A DNA stretch of 64,000 bases. It comes from Mycetohabitans sp. B8 (GTDB lineage Bacteria; Pseudomonadota; Gammaproteobacteria; Burkholderiales; Burkholderiaceae). The position numbers and the translations under genes were made by a program. The stretch is taken from NCBI RefSeq assembly GCF_021991875.1, contig NZ_JAHLKR010000001.1, positions 163,148-227,147 on the forward strand, read 5' to 3'. The notes beneath the pieces were generated by a model that had not been told where the DNA came from, searched no databases, and saw only the letters and a program-made list of their open reading frames with translations. Shown piece after piece: positions 9,085 through 17,205 of this stretch (position 1 is the first letter of the stretch; each line of letters opens with the position of its first letter).

Positions 9085-11073
9085 ATGACGGGTCCACTCA
9101 TTGCCGCGCAGTTGGCGTTGCGCGAGGACGGCACCCCTTATTCACCGCTGTTCGATGACATCTACCATAGCGCGATGGGAGGCATCGGCCAGGCGCTGCA
9201 CGTGTTCGTCGCAGGAAACCGGCTGCCCGCCAATTGGCGACACAAGGCGGTGTTTTCGATCGTGGAGACCGGCTTCGGTGTCGGCTTGAACTTCCTCGTC
9301 ACATGGTCGCAGTGGCGCGGCGACCCCTCGCGATGCGATCGGCTGCATTTCGTTTCCGTCGAAAAACATCCGTTCAACCACGACGATCTTGACACGCTCC
9401 TTACGCGCCTGCTCGATTCGCATGATGAACTTGCAGGCCTTGCGCGCAAGCTGGTGCGCGCCTGGCCCATGCTCACGCCCGGCATTCATCGGCTGGCGTT
9501 CGATGACGGACGCGTCACATTGACACTGGCACTGGGTGATGCAGCGCAAATGCTGCCCAAGCTGGCCGTGCGCGCCGATGCGTTCTATCTCGACGGCTTC
9601 TCGCCGGCCAAGAACGACGCGCTATGGTCGCCCGCGATCTTCAAGGCGCTGGCCAGGATGGCCGAAGTAGGCGCCACATTCGCCACTTATACGTCGGCCG
9701 GCAAGGTCAAGGCTGCGCTCACCGGCGCCGGTTTCGTGCACCGTAAGGCGCGGGGCTACGGCACCAAGCGCGACATGCTGGTCGGCGAATTCGCACCGGC
9801 CTACCGGGTCCGACGACATGAACCGCCGCCGCGCGCTGCCTGGACGCACCGCCATGCGATCGTGGTCGGTGCGGGGCTGGCCGGCTGCGCGGTAGCCGAG
9901 CGGCTGGCTGCGCGCGGCTGGGCGATCACGCTACTGGAACAACGCGATGCGCCGGCAAGTGAAGCTTCAGGTAACCCGGCGGGCGTGTTCCATCCGATGA
10001 TCGCGCGCGCAACGACACCCGCCACGCGGCTCTCGAGCGCGGGCTTCCTGTATGCGCTGCGGGCCTGGCAGGCATTGGCCGACGCCGGCCATGTGCTGCA
10101 CTGGCACGCCGGCGGGCTGCTGCAACTCGCGCAAGACGACGTCGACGCCGCGGCATTGCGCGACGCCATCGCCGCAGCCGGACTGCCGGCTGGATTCGCC
10201 GTCGCGGTGGACCGCGATGTGGCCAGCGCCCACGCTGGCGTCACGCTCGAACGCGGTGGCGTCTGGTTCCCACGTGGCGGGTGGATCGCGCCGCCGTCAC
10301 TGTGCCGCGCCCAATTGGCCTCGGCACACATCACACTCGCCGCGAACGGCCAAAGCCTGGCGTGGCGCACGCTGTTCGGCGTGCGTGTTGAACAACTCGT
10401 TCGTGACGCGGGACACTGGCATGCGCTCGATGCAGCAGGCGGGCGAATCGCCACGGCGCCCGTCGTGGTCATCGCCAACGCGCACGACGCGGTCCGTCTG
10501 GGCCATATGGCACACGCGCCGGTGCGCTCGGCTCGTGGGCAATTGACGATATTGCCACACGCCACGCCGGCTTCGCTTCGCGTACCTGTAATCGGCGATG
10601 GCTACGCCCTGGCATTGGATGGCGGCCGCCTGATGACCGGCGCGAGCTACGACATGGACGACGCCGGTTTGGACGAGCGGCGCGCGTCACATGACGAGAA
10701 TCTCGCCCGCCTGCGCGCGCTAATACCGGGAATCGCGCCGTCAGTCGACTGGACCAGGATACAGGGGCGGGTGGGCCTACGCTGCGTGGTCAGTGACCGG
10801 CTGCCCATGGTCGGTCCGCTGGTGAACGAAGCGAATCCGATGGCGGCCGGCGCCTCCCAGTGCGGCGCACGGCTCCCGGACCTGCAACGACACCCAGGCC
10901 TGTACGGCGCATTCGCCTATGGTTCACGAGGACTCGTGTGGGCGGCGATAGGCGGCGAATTGCTCGCCAGCCAAATCAACGGCGAGCCTTGGCCACTGGA
11001 GCGGGACCTGGCCGATGCATTGGATCCGGCGCGTTACCTACTACGCGCACTGCGCGCCATGGCACAGCGCTAG
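9085..11073 (+). CDS. mnmC: Bifunctional tRNA mnm5s2U34 methyltransferase / FAD-dependent cmnm5s2U34 oxidoreductase
   Basis: This 662-residue two-domain enzyme performs the last steps of mnm5s2U formation at tRNA wobble position 34. The N-terminal domain, to about residue 245, is the SAM-dependent methyltransferase (TPYSPLFDDIYHS, ETGFGVGLNFLVTW, FYLDGFSPAKNDALW). The C-terminal domain, from about residue 257, is a DAO-type FAD oxidoreductase (AIVVGAGLAGCAVAERLAAR; EASGNPAGVFHPM), which removes the carboxymethyl group. Length is normal. MnmG, which supplies its substrate, is encoded 13 kb away in this window. It may be the last gene before the putative origin. Confidence 0.95.
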   Translation: MTGPLIAAQLALREDGTPYSPLFDDIYHSAMGGIGQALHVFVAGNRLPANWRHKAVFSIVETGFGVGLNFLVTWSQWRGDPSRCDRLHFVSVEKHPFNHDDLDTLLTRLLDSHDELAGLARKLVRAWPMLTPGIHRLAFDDGRVTLTLALGDAAQMLPKLAVRADAFYLDGFSPAKNDALWSPAIFKALARMAEVGATFATYTSAGKVKAALTGAGFVHRKARGYGTKRDMLVGEFAPAYRVRRHEPPPRAAWTHRHAIVVGAGLAGCAVAERLAARGWAITLLEQRDAPASEASGNPAGVFHPMIARATTPATRLSSAGFLYALRAWQALADAGHVLHWHAGGLLQLAQDDVDAAALRDAIAAAGLPAGFAVAVDRDVASAHAGVTLERGGVWFPRGGWIAPPSLCRAQLASAHITLAANGQSLAWRTLFGVRVEQLVRDAGHWHALDAAGGRIATAPVVVIANAHDAVRLGHMAHAPVRSARGQLTILPHATPASLRVPVIGDGYALALDGGRLMTGASYDMDDAGLDERRASHDENLARLRALIPGIAPSVDWTRIQGRVGLRCVVSDRLPMVGPLVNEANPMAAGASQCGARLPDLQRHPGLYGAFAYGSRGLVWAAIGGELLASQINGEPWPLERDLADALDPARYLLRALRAMAQR

Positions 11074-11133
11074 AGCGACACGGTGGCACAGCGCGGTGGC
11101 CTAATGCTCGTTCGCCGGTTATCCACCTTGTGC

Positions 11134-11142
11134 TGTGGATAA
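11134..11142 (-). promoter_or_regulatory. Perfect DnaA box
   Basis: TGTGGATAA is the reverse complement of the consensus DnaA box TTATCCACA. It pairs with a near-match in opposite orientation at 11119-11127. Confidence 0.6.
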
Positions 11143-11303
11143 CTGCGTGAGTTAACAACGCACGGCATGTGGACCTATTCTGGGTAACTGCTGACCGTGA
11201 TCTTGCGTCAAGAAAGTTGTTCGGCGAAAGCATCGCGCATCACACATTTTTTCCGGCGACTTCTCAGTATGGCAAGTGGATGTTTACAAGGCGTTAACTT
11301 AGG

Positions 11304-11312
11304 TTATCCACA
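11304..11312 (+). promoter_or_regulatory. Perfect DnaA box
   Basis: TTATCCACA is an exact consensus DnaA box next to an A/T-rich stretch with repeated GTTAAC motifs. Confidence 0.6.
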
Positions 11313-11464
11313 GATAGAGCACCACCTTGTTAACTTCTACTACGTTTACATATACGGTAAACATTAAAACCAACACTCCAACGCCCGGTTATGCTGGGCT
11401 AGGCAAACGCACGCTATGTGAAAACCGTCAATTTCAACGACCACAACCCAATATTCCAGCGTAG

Positions 11465-11962
11465 ATGACTGAACCAGACGCACACACCGGGGCACTCGAG
11501 AAACCCATCTCTGTCCACACGACACTTTGGCAACAGCCAGGTTCTCTTATGCGCCAACGTAACTCAATTCACTATTCGCTGCCTTTTGGGCGCTATAAGC
11601 AATTTGCCTTTGCATTCTTACAGCACCGTTTGCCAGCCCAGCTGTGGCAGGCATCCCCGGCATGCGCCAGGTATCGTTGTGCAGGGTTGGGCATCGACTG
11701 CACGATGATGGCCGATGTGCTCAAGCGACTGGAGAAGCGTGGTTTGATTACGCGAAAGCCGAGTGGACAAGACAGGCGTCAATGCATCGCGCGGCTGTCC
11801 GGGAACGAGCGCACTTGCGTCAAATGCCTCGAATCGCATCGCGCAAGGTATCTATCGGTCGAAATGACCTATCGCTCATGCCTCGCCAGTGAAGATCGCG
11901 CTGTTTTTACCGGCTCAGACTGGCTAATTTCATTTAGGGTCCGCAACGTTGCGTCGGGATAG
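11465..11962 (+). pseudogene. Decayed MarR-family regulator gene
   Basis: The open frame looks intact but its reading is disrupted. The N-terminal part (EKPISVHTTLWQQPG, then IHYSL) and the recognition-helix and wing part (MMADVLKRLEKRGLITRKPS then GQDRRQ) match MarR regulators of the DR-wing type. Between them the expected helices appear in another frame (AGIPGMRQVSLCRVGHRL), so two compensating frameshifts have scrambled roughly 40 residues. The C-terminal dimerisation helix is also not recognisable. It sits between the candidate origin and an antiporter gene. A functional regulator is unlikely. Confidence 0.65.
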
Positions 11963-12345
11963 CCGGGCTGTGGCAAAATCAGGCACTTTCTACTCTGCTC
12001 GTGTTTGCCCGGGCAGCCAATCCGGCTTGTCCGGCATCGTGCGGGACGCATAGCTATAACGATCCGTGGTGCAACGGCGGTCACGCCCGCCAGTCGAAGC
12101 AGTTGACACCGTGGCGGAATGTGCCCGAACGGCCATACCAGGCAGCACACTTTCTTCACGCCGCGGTGTTTCGATGCGGTGTCCGCACGGGATGGTATCG
12201 CCACGCGTGCCGCCTAGCGGCCACATGCGAACCGGCGACGATCGTAGATAATGAGCCAGCCTTAAGCGCCGGTGGTGCGCAACGACTGTCCCCTAGGCAA
12301 ATACTTTGCAGAAACACTGGATACTTGACAGGAGAAGGCATCACG
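11963..12345. other. Non-coding stretch upstream of the antiporter gene
   Basis: The frame of the downstream transporter is open back to 12001, but the extra residues resemble no protein and precede a clear membrane-protein N-terminus. A good ribosome binding site (AGGAGAAGG, near 12330) precedes the ATG at 12346. I see no separate gene here. Confidence 0.5.
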
Positions 12346-13548
12346 ATGAAGTCGGCGTTTTCTTTTTTTCCGAGCTGGCCGCTGGTTCCCGACGCGGTTT
12401 TCTATGCCGGACTCGTTTTGCTGATTGCCGGATTGTGCGGTGAAGCCTGTTGGCGAGCGTTTCGCTTACCGCGCATTACCGGCTATGCGATCATCGGCCT
12501 GGTGGCTTCGGGCGCCGGTGCGCATGCGATTGATGCGACATTGGGTTTTTCGACCCGCTTGTTGATGGATGTGGCACTCGGTCTGTTGTTGTTTGAGCTC
12601 GGCAGCCGCGTCGACTTGCGCTGGTTGCGCAAGAATCCGTGGCTGATCGTATCGAGTCTGGCCGAGGGCGCGTTGACGTTCATCGCGGTGCTTGGCGCGT
12701 TGCTGTCCTTGAAGATGCCGGTCGTCGAGGCAACCGTGCTAGCGGCGATCGCAATCGCGACTTCGCCTGCGATGGTCATCCAGTTAAAGACCGAACTGCG
12801 TGCGCAGGGGCAGGTCACGCAGCGCTTGCTGACCCTTGCAGCACTGAACAGCATGTACGCTGTCGTATTAGTGAAGCTAGTGTCTGGCTGGCTGCACCAG
12901 GAATATTACGGCAACGCGTTCGCCACGATTGTGCAGCCGATCTACTTGATCGTCGGCTCGTCGGTGCTGGCCTACGGGCTCGCGCGCAGTTGTAATTTCC
13001 TGTACCGGCGCATCGGCTTGCAAGACGAGCATTCGTTTGTCGCGGTTTTCGGTCTCGTGCTGCTGGCGATCGCCATCGCGCATTTATTCAAGCTGTCGAC
13101 GGTCTTGGCCTTGCTCGCGGCGGGGATCATCTTTAAGAACCTGGACGAGCGCCCACAGCTATGGCCCGAGCATTTCGGCAGCGCCGGCTGGCTGCTGACC
13201 GTGATCCTGTTTGTGTTGACGTTGCTCAGCTTCCAATGGTCGCAGATTGCGATGGGTGGGTTGGCCGCACTGGTGTTGATCGTCGCGCGCTTTGTCGCCA
13301 AGCTGGTAGGTGTGCTGGCATTTGCCAAGCCCAGCGGTATCGACCTGCGTCAAGGCACTGCGCTGGGCGTGTCACTTGCGCCGATGTCCGCGCTCGCGTA
13401 CTTGCTGATGGATGACACCTATGCGTTGTATCCTGACTTCGACCCCGCGTTCCGAGCCGTGTTGATGTGCTCGATTGTCACGCTGCAACTGGCTGCGCCA
13501 CTGCTCGTGTATTGGGGACTGGCGCGCGCGGGCGAACGGCGTCAGTGA
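12346..13548 (+). CDS. Cation:proton antiporter, CPA2 family, membrane domain only
   Basis: This 400-residue polytopic inner-membrane protein has about 12 hydrophobic helices and resembles the Na+/H+ exchanger domain of KefB/KefC and related CPA2 antiporters. Typical features are LPRITGYAIIGLVASG near the N-terminus, LLLFELGSRVDLRWLRKNPW (the regulator-like loop), AIATSPAMVIQLKTELRAQG and LALLAAGIIFKNL. No TrkA-N or other cytoplasmic regulatory domain follows, so it is shorter than KefB/C. The substrate (K+ or Na+) cannot be read from sequence. The start at ATG 12346 has a strong ribosome binding site. It is followed closely by ybdK on the same strand. Confidence 0.85.
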   Translation: MKSAFSFFPSWPLVPDAVFYAGLVLLIAGLCGEACWRAFRLPRITGYAIIGLVASGAGAHAIDATLGFSTRLLMDVALGLLLFELGSRVDLRWLRKNPWLIVSSLAEGALTFIAVLGALLSLKMPVVEATVLAAIAIATSPAMVIQLKTELRAQGQVTQRLLTLAALNSMYAVVLVKLVSGWLHQEYYGNAFATIVQPIYLIVGSSVLAYGLARSCNFLYRRIGLQDEHSFVAVFGLVLLAIAIAHLFKLSTVLALLAAGIIFKNLDERPQLWPEHFGSAGWLLTVILFVLTLLSFQWSQIAMGGLAALVLIVARFVAKLVGVLAFAKPSGIDLRQGTALGVSLAPMSALAYLLMDDTYALYPDFDPAFRAVLMCSIVTLQLAAPLLVYWGLARAGERRQ

Positions 13549-13624
13549 CGATCGGCGCAACCGCGACATGCGGCTGCGGCCAGGTATGGAACAAGCATAA
13601 TTGAAGTATCCAAAGGCGTTGATC

Positions 13625-14740
13625 ATGGCACTCGAACCCTTCATCAATTCGGAACCGTTCACGTTCGGCGTCGAGTTGGAGATCCAGGTCGTCAATACGC
13701 ACGACTATGACCTGACCAAGGCCGCATCCGACCTGATGCGGCTGATCAAGGGCCAAAAGACACCGGGCGCGGTCACGCCCGAGATCACCGAAAGCATGAT
13801 TGAACTGTCGACCGGCATTTGTCGCTCCCATGCACAGGCCCTGGACGAGCTTTGTGTGATCCGTGACATGCTGGTTTCCGCGGCCGACCAACTCAATGTC
13901 GGGCTATGCGGCGGCGGCACCCATGCCTTCCAGCAATGGAACGAGCGGCAGATTTTCGACATGCCGCGGTTCCAGTACTTATCGGAACTGTACGGCTATC
14001 TGGCCAAGCAATTCACCGTGTTCGGTCAGCACGTGCATGTCGGCTGCCCGGACGCGGACAGTGCATTGTTCCTCCTGCATTCGATGTCGCGGTACATTCC
14101 GCATTTCATTGCGTTATCAGCGTCGTCACCGTACGTGCAGGGTGTGGACACGGGATTTCATTCGGCGCGGCTAAATTCGGTATTTGCCTTTCCGCTCTCG
14201 GGCCGCGCGCCGTACGAACTGACCTGGGAAGGTTTCGAGACGTATTTCTCAAAAATGGTCAGCACCGGCGTAGTGAACAGTATGAAGGACTTCTACTGGG
14301 ATATCCGGCCGAAGCCCGGCTACGGCACCATTGAGGTGCGCGTGATGGATACGCCGCTGTCAATTGACCGGGCTGCGGCGATTGCGTCGTACATCCAAGC
14401 GCTCGCGCGTTACTTGCTGCTCGACCGGCCGCTGACACTGTCCGAGGACGACTATCTCGTCTATACGTTCAACCGTTTCGAGGCATGCCGTTTTGGACTT
14501 TCCGGTGTGCTTGTCAATCCACAGACCCGTGAGCGGCGCACGATCGGTGAAGATATCCTGGCAACGCTTGCCGCACTAGAGCCGCATGCGCGCGCGCTGG
14601 GCTCGATCGACGCGCTGACCGACATTGAGCGAATCGCACGAAGCGGCGAGAATGATGCGACATGGCTGCGCAATGTCTTCAGCCAGGAACAGTCGCTGCC
14701 CGAAGTGGTGCGGCAGCAGACGCTGCGCTGGCGGGGCTGA
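13625..14740 (+). CDS. ybdK: YbdK-type carboxylate-amine ligase (glutamate-cysteine ligase 2 family)
   Basis: This 371-residue protein of the GCS2 family has ATP-dependent gamma-glutamyl-cysteine ligase-like activity, weak in the E. coli homologue. Conserved parts are [13 protein letters not shown] at the N-terminus, [46 protein letters not shown] and [19 protein letters not shown]. Length equals the E. coli protein. ATG 13625 is preferred over a TTG at 13601 because homologues begin at the EPFTFGVE core. It follows the antiporter gene after 76 bases, so the two are probably cotranscribed. The physiological substrate is unknown. Confidence 0.9.
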   Translation: MALEPFINSEPFTFGVELEIQVVNTHDYDLTKAASDLMRLIKGQKTPGAVTPEITESMIELSTGICRSHAQALDELCVIRDMLVSAADQLNVGLCGGGTHAFQQWNERQIFDMPRFQYLSELYGYLAKQFTVFGQHVHVGCPDADSALFLLHSMSRYIPHFIALSASSPYVQGVDTGFHSARLNSVFAFPLSGRAPYELTWEGFETYFSKMVSTGVVNSMKDFYWDIRPKPGYGTIEVRVMDTPLSIDRAAAIASYIQALARYLLLDRPLTLSEDDYLVYTFNRFEACRFGLSGVLVNPQTRERRTIGEDILATLAALEPHARALGSIDALTDIERIARSGENDATWLRNVFSQEQSLPEVVRQQTLRWRG

Positions 14741-15425
14741 TACATCGCCGCGTTGTCGTTATTGCTGTGCTGGCAATTGTTTCGCAATCCCGTCCTTATG
14801 GCGCGTGGTGGCCGCGCCCGGATCAACTTACTGAATAACGAATAGCCCCACGGAACTCCGGCGATTTATCGTTGTCCGCCATTATATGTAGGCGTGCGGA
14901 AAGCTTGGTAAACGTTGGAAATGTATGCGCTCAATCCTGTAGTGAACTCGATTCGACATCCTCACCAGGACTATCAGAAATTTCGTATACAACGGTAATA
15001 ATAGTTAACTAGAGCGTGCCAACAGCGTGAAAAACCGAAGAAAACACTAGTATATCAATGCGTTACGAAAATAATAACAATAGGAATTGCGGTGTTGCCA
15101 CGGTGGATCGTGATGAACAGATGTGAGCTTGCCGCTACCGTTGGACACTTGTTCAGAATGGATGCATCGCAAACAACGCCGTTTTTTTGCTGGATTATCC
15201 ACAGTTTATGTCTGATCGCGACATGACCTATTCTCCAGGCTCGCATAGAATGGACACGCCGACCCGGTAACGTGGCCACCGGAACATCGTGGTACGAACT
15301 TTCATTGTCGGCGTTTTGGCGCACGGCAGCGCGGCGCCGGTAGTGAACCGGACGGAGGGAGCGGCAGTGCATCGCTGCGGTCTCCCGTCTTTATACTTAT
15401 CTTGGATGGATTGCAAAACACGACT
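14741..15425. other. Long A/T-rich intergenic region with one DnaA box
   Basis: No gene is seen in about 680 bases. The middle (14980-15200) is A/T-rich and carries one perfect TTATCCACA (15195-15203) and one GTTAAC (15004-15009), motifs shared with the candidate origin at 11.1-11.4 kb. It could be an auxiliary or alternative origin segment, or the regulatory region of the downstream MarR gene. Confidence 0.45.
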
Positions 15426-16070
15426 ATGAGCGAAGGGGTCTACGGCGATAGGGTAACCGGTCGAATTACCCATGGGTTGCTGCGGCTGAGTACGGCAATG
15501 CGCAGTCAGGCCTGGGGCTGGGCAGAAGGCGCGGGCCTGACGCCGACCCAGGGAGAAATCCTGGTGTTGCTGATGCAGCGCAAGGGACCGATGCGTTTGG
15601 GCGAGATCGCGCGTGAGACGGCATTGACACCGGCCACCACCAGCGATGCGGTCAGTACCCTGGAGAGCAAAGGCTTGGTCGAGAAACGCCGCGCGCTAGA
15701 CGATGGGCGGGCGCTCGCGGTGCGCCTGAGCGCGCGCGGCAAGACGGCTGCCAAAAAAGCGTTGCAATGGCCCGACTTCATCGGGCATGCGCTCGGTGTG
15801 CTGCGCGCGGAGGAGCAATCGCACTTCTATCGCTCGTTGTTGAAGATGATTTGGCAGATGCAGGAGAAAGATCATATTCCGCGTCACCGGATGTGTGTGT
15901 CATGTACTCATTTTGTGCCGAGCAAGTCCCCGAAGAAGACACCCCACCGGTGCGAGTTGCTCGATCTGTCGATGAGTGACACAGATCTGCGGCTCGATTG
16001 TTCGGTCTTCGAAGAAGCCGACGTACCCACACAGAAGAGAACCTGGAAGATCTTCTCGCAAGCCGCCTAA
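15426..16070 (+). CDS. MarR-family regulator with C-terminal four-cysteine motif
   Basis: The product has 214 residues. The first roughly 145 form a MarR winged helix: LTPTQGEILVLLMQRKGPM, LGEIARETALTPATTSDAVS (recognition helix), LESKGLVEKRRALDDGRALA (wing with conserved Asp/Arg), then the dimer helix. An extra tail of about 60 residues carries Cys157, Cys160, Cys176 and Cys192 in a CxxC-x15-C-x15-C arrangement with nearby His. This resembles a zinc or Fe-S site and suggests metal or redox sensing. ATG 15426 is preferred over TTG 15402. Its targets are unknown; the adjacent Old Yellow Enzyme remnant downstream may have been one. Confidence 0.8.
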   Translation: MSEGVYGDRVTGRITHGLLRLSTAMRSQAWGWAEGAGLTPTQGEILVLLMQRKGPMRLGEIARETALTPATTSDAVSTLESKGLVEKRRALDDGRALAVRLSARGKTAAKKALQWPDFIGHALGVLRAEEQSHFYRSLLKMIWQMQEKDHIPRHRMCVSCTHFVPSKSPKKTPHRCELLDLSMSDTDLRLDCSVFEEADVPTQKRTWKIFSQAA

Positions 16071-16222
16071 GCACGGGCGTTGCAACGTCGTGGCGGCAGC
16101 GTCTGGCATCAGGCGTGGCGAGGGCCGGACGTGCAGCGCATTGCCGTCGGCGCGCGTCCGGTAGCAGCGTTCCCCCATACCATGCTCGTGTGCAGGGTGC
16201 CACTACCTGGAATCGTGCCGCG

Positions 16223-16480
16223 GTGAGCGTTTTTCTTTCACCGTTCCGGCTGCGCGACGTGATGCTCGCTCGCGAACCGGATCGTTTTATCTCGCCGATG
16301 TGCCGGTCTCGACGTCGCAGGGCTGGGCCACGGACGGGTACATGATCCATCTGGGCCAATGAGCGCTGCGCGGGGCCGGCATGCTGAGCCTCAAGGCGAG
16401 GGCAGTGAAACCGGTTGGCCGCATCACGCTGGCGGAACTCGGACTGTGGGACATGCGCGGCACGGCTCGTCGGTGCGATC
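16223..16480 (+). pseudogene. Remnant of an NADH:flavin oxidoreductase (Old Yellow Enzyme family)
   Basis: A GTG at 16223 begins FLSPFRLRDVMLAREPDRFI then SPMC, a clear match to the start of OYE/XenA/YqjM enzymes (LF-P--LR-VTL-NRI-VSPMCQY). A frameshift follows near 16310. Another frame then continues with YMIHLGQ, an internal stop, and ALRGAGMLSLKARAVKPVGRITL then AELGLWD, matching the next family block (GG-GL---EATAV-P-GRI---DLGLW). About 300 downstream residues, including the flavin and substrate sites, are gone. Only the N-terminal fifth survives. Confidence 0.75.
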
Positions 16481-16575
16481 CGCGATGCATTCGATGCGTG
16501 CCCGCGTTGAACAGCGTAATGGGGTGCGTGTACGATGCAAAGTTTCACAGTTGATTCTTCGGGAAGGACAATTCG

Positions 16576-17151
16576 ATGAGTTCACGCAGGATCGCCGTGC
16601 GTCGCTCTGGAGTGCATGGAAAAGGCGTGTTCGCGACCCGCAGGATTGCGTCGGGCGAACAGTTGATCGAATACAAAGGAGAGCGCATTTCCTGGAAGGA
16701 AGCGCTGCGTCGCCATCCGCACGATCCCGAGCAGCCAAACCATACATTTTATTTCGCGCTGGATGACGGCACAGTGATCGATGGCAAGGTCGAGGGCAAC
16801 AGTGCGCGCTGGATCAATCATTCGTGTGCGCCGAACTGCGAAGCGCAAGAGATCGACGGGCGCGTATTCATCCATGCGATTCGCGCGATCGAGCCGGATG
16901 AGGAGTTATTCTACGACTACGGGCTGGTCATCGACGCACGACTGACTAAGAAGCTGAAGAAGGAATATGAATGCCGGTGTGGCGCGAAAAAGTGCCGTGG
17001 CACGATGCTCGCATCATCGTCGCCGGTGTCCAGCGGCGGCAGAAAACCGCGTGCTACTAGCGAGAAGCCGCTTGCCACCAGCGGCGGCGCGAAGCTGCGT
17101 AACGGCAGCCGCCAGCACCGCAATTCGGCCTCAGCGAAGAAAAAGCGTTGA
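16576..17151 (+). CDS. SET-domain lysine methyltransferase-like protein
   Basis: The 191-residue product has a complete SET fold: N-terminal SGVHGKGVFATRRIASGE, ARWINHSCAPNCEAQ (NHSC at 81-84, pseudoknot element), IEPDEELFYDYG (catalytic Tyr region 113-116), and a post-SET cysteine cluster (YECRCGAKKCRG; Cys133, 135, 140) that with Cys88 would bind zinc. SET proteins transfer methyl groups from SAM to protein lysines; most are eukaryotic. The last 50 residues are a Ser/Ala/Lys/Arg-rich basic tail. Similar proteins occur in other Burkholderia, so this is not evidence of recent transfer. The substrate, either a bacterial DNA-binding protein or a host protein, is unknown. Confidence 0.85.
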   Translation: MSSRRIAVRRSGVHGKGVFATRRIASGEQLIEYKGERISWKEALRRHPHDPEQPNHTFYFALDDGTVIDGKVEGNSARWINHSCAPNCEAQEIDGRVFIHAIRAIEPDEELFYDYGLVIDARLTKKLKKEYECRCGAKKCRGTMLASSSPVSSGGRKPRATSEKPLATSGGAKLRNGSRQHRNSASAKKKR

Positions 17152-17205
17152 GCGCGGCCCGGGCCCGCCGCGGGCCCGGGTGGCATTCATAGGCCACACT
17201 GGAGC

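Larger units (their letters stand above)
11074..11464. other. Candidate chromosomal replication origin (oriC-like region)
   Basis: This is a non-coding, A/T-rich island in a G/C-rich window. It contains two perfect DnaA boxes, TGTGGATAA at 11134-11142 and TTATCCACA at 11304-11312, plus a one-mismatch box at 11119-11127. GTTAAC occurs three times (11151, 11293, 11329). An inverted repeat GTTTAC / GTAAAC (11344-11362) lies in an especially A/T-rich stretch that could be the unwinding element. The major operons to the left (gsp) run leftward and those to the right (gid-par, atp, putA) run rightward, as expected around an origin. The parAB genes and two parS sites are 12-17 kb away. dnaA itself is not nearby. 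The call is inference. Confidence 0.5.
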
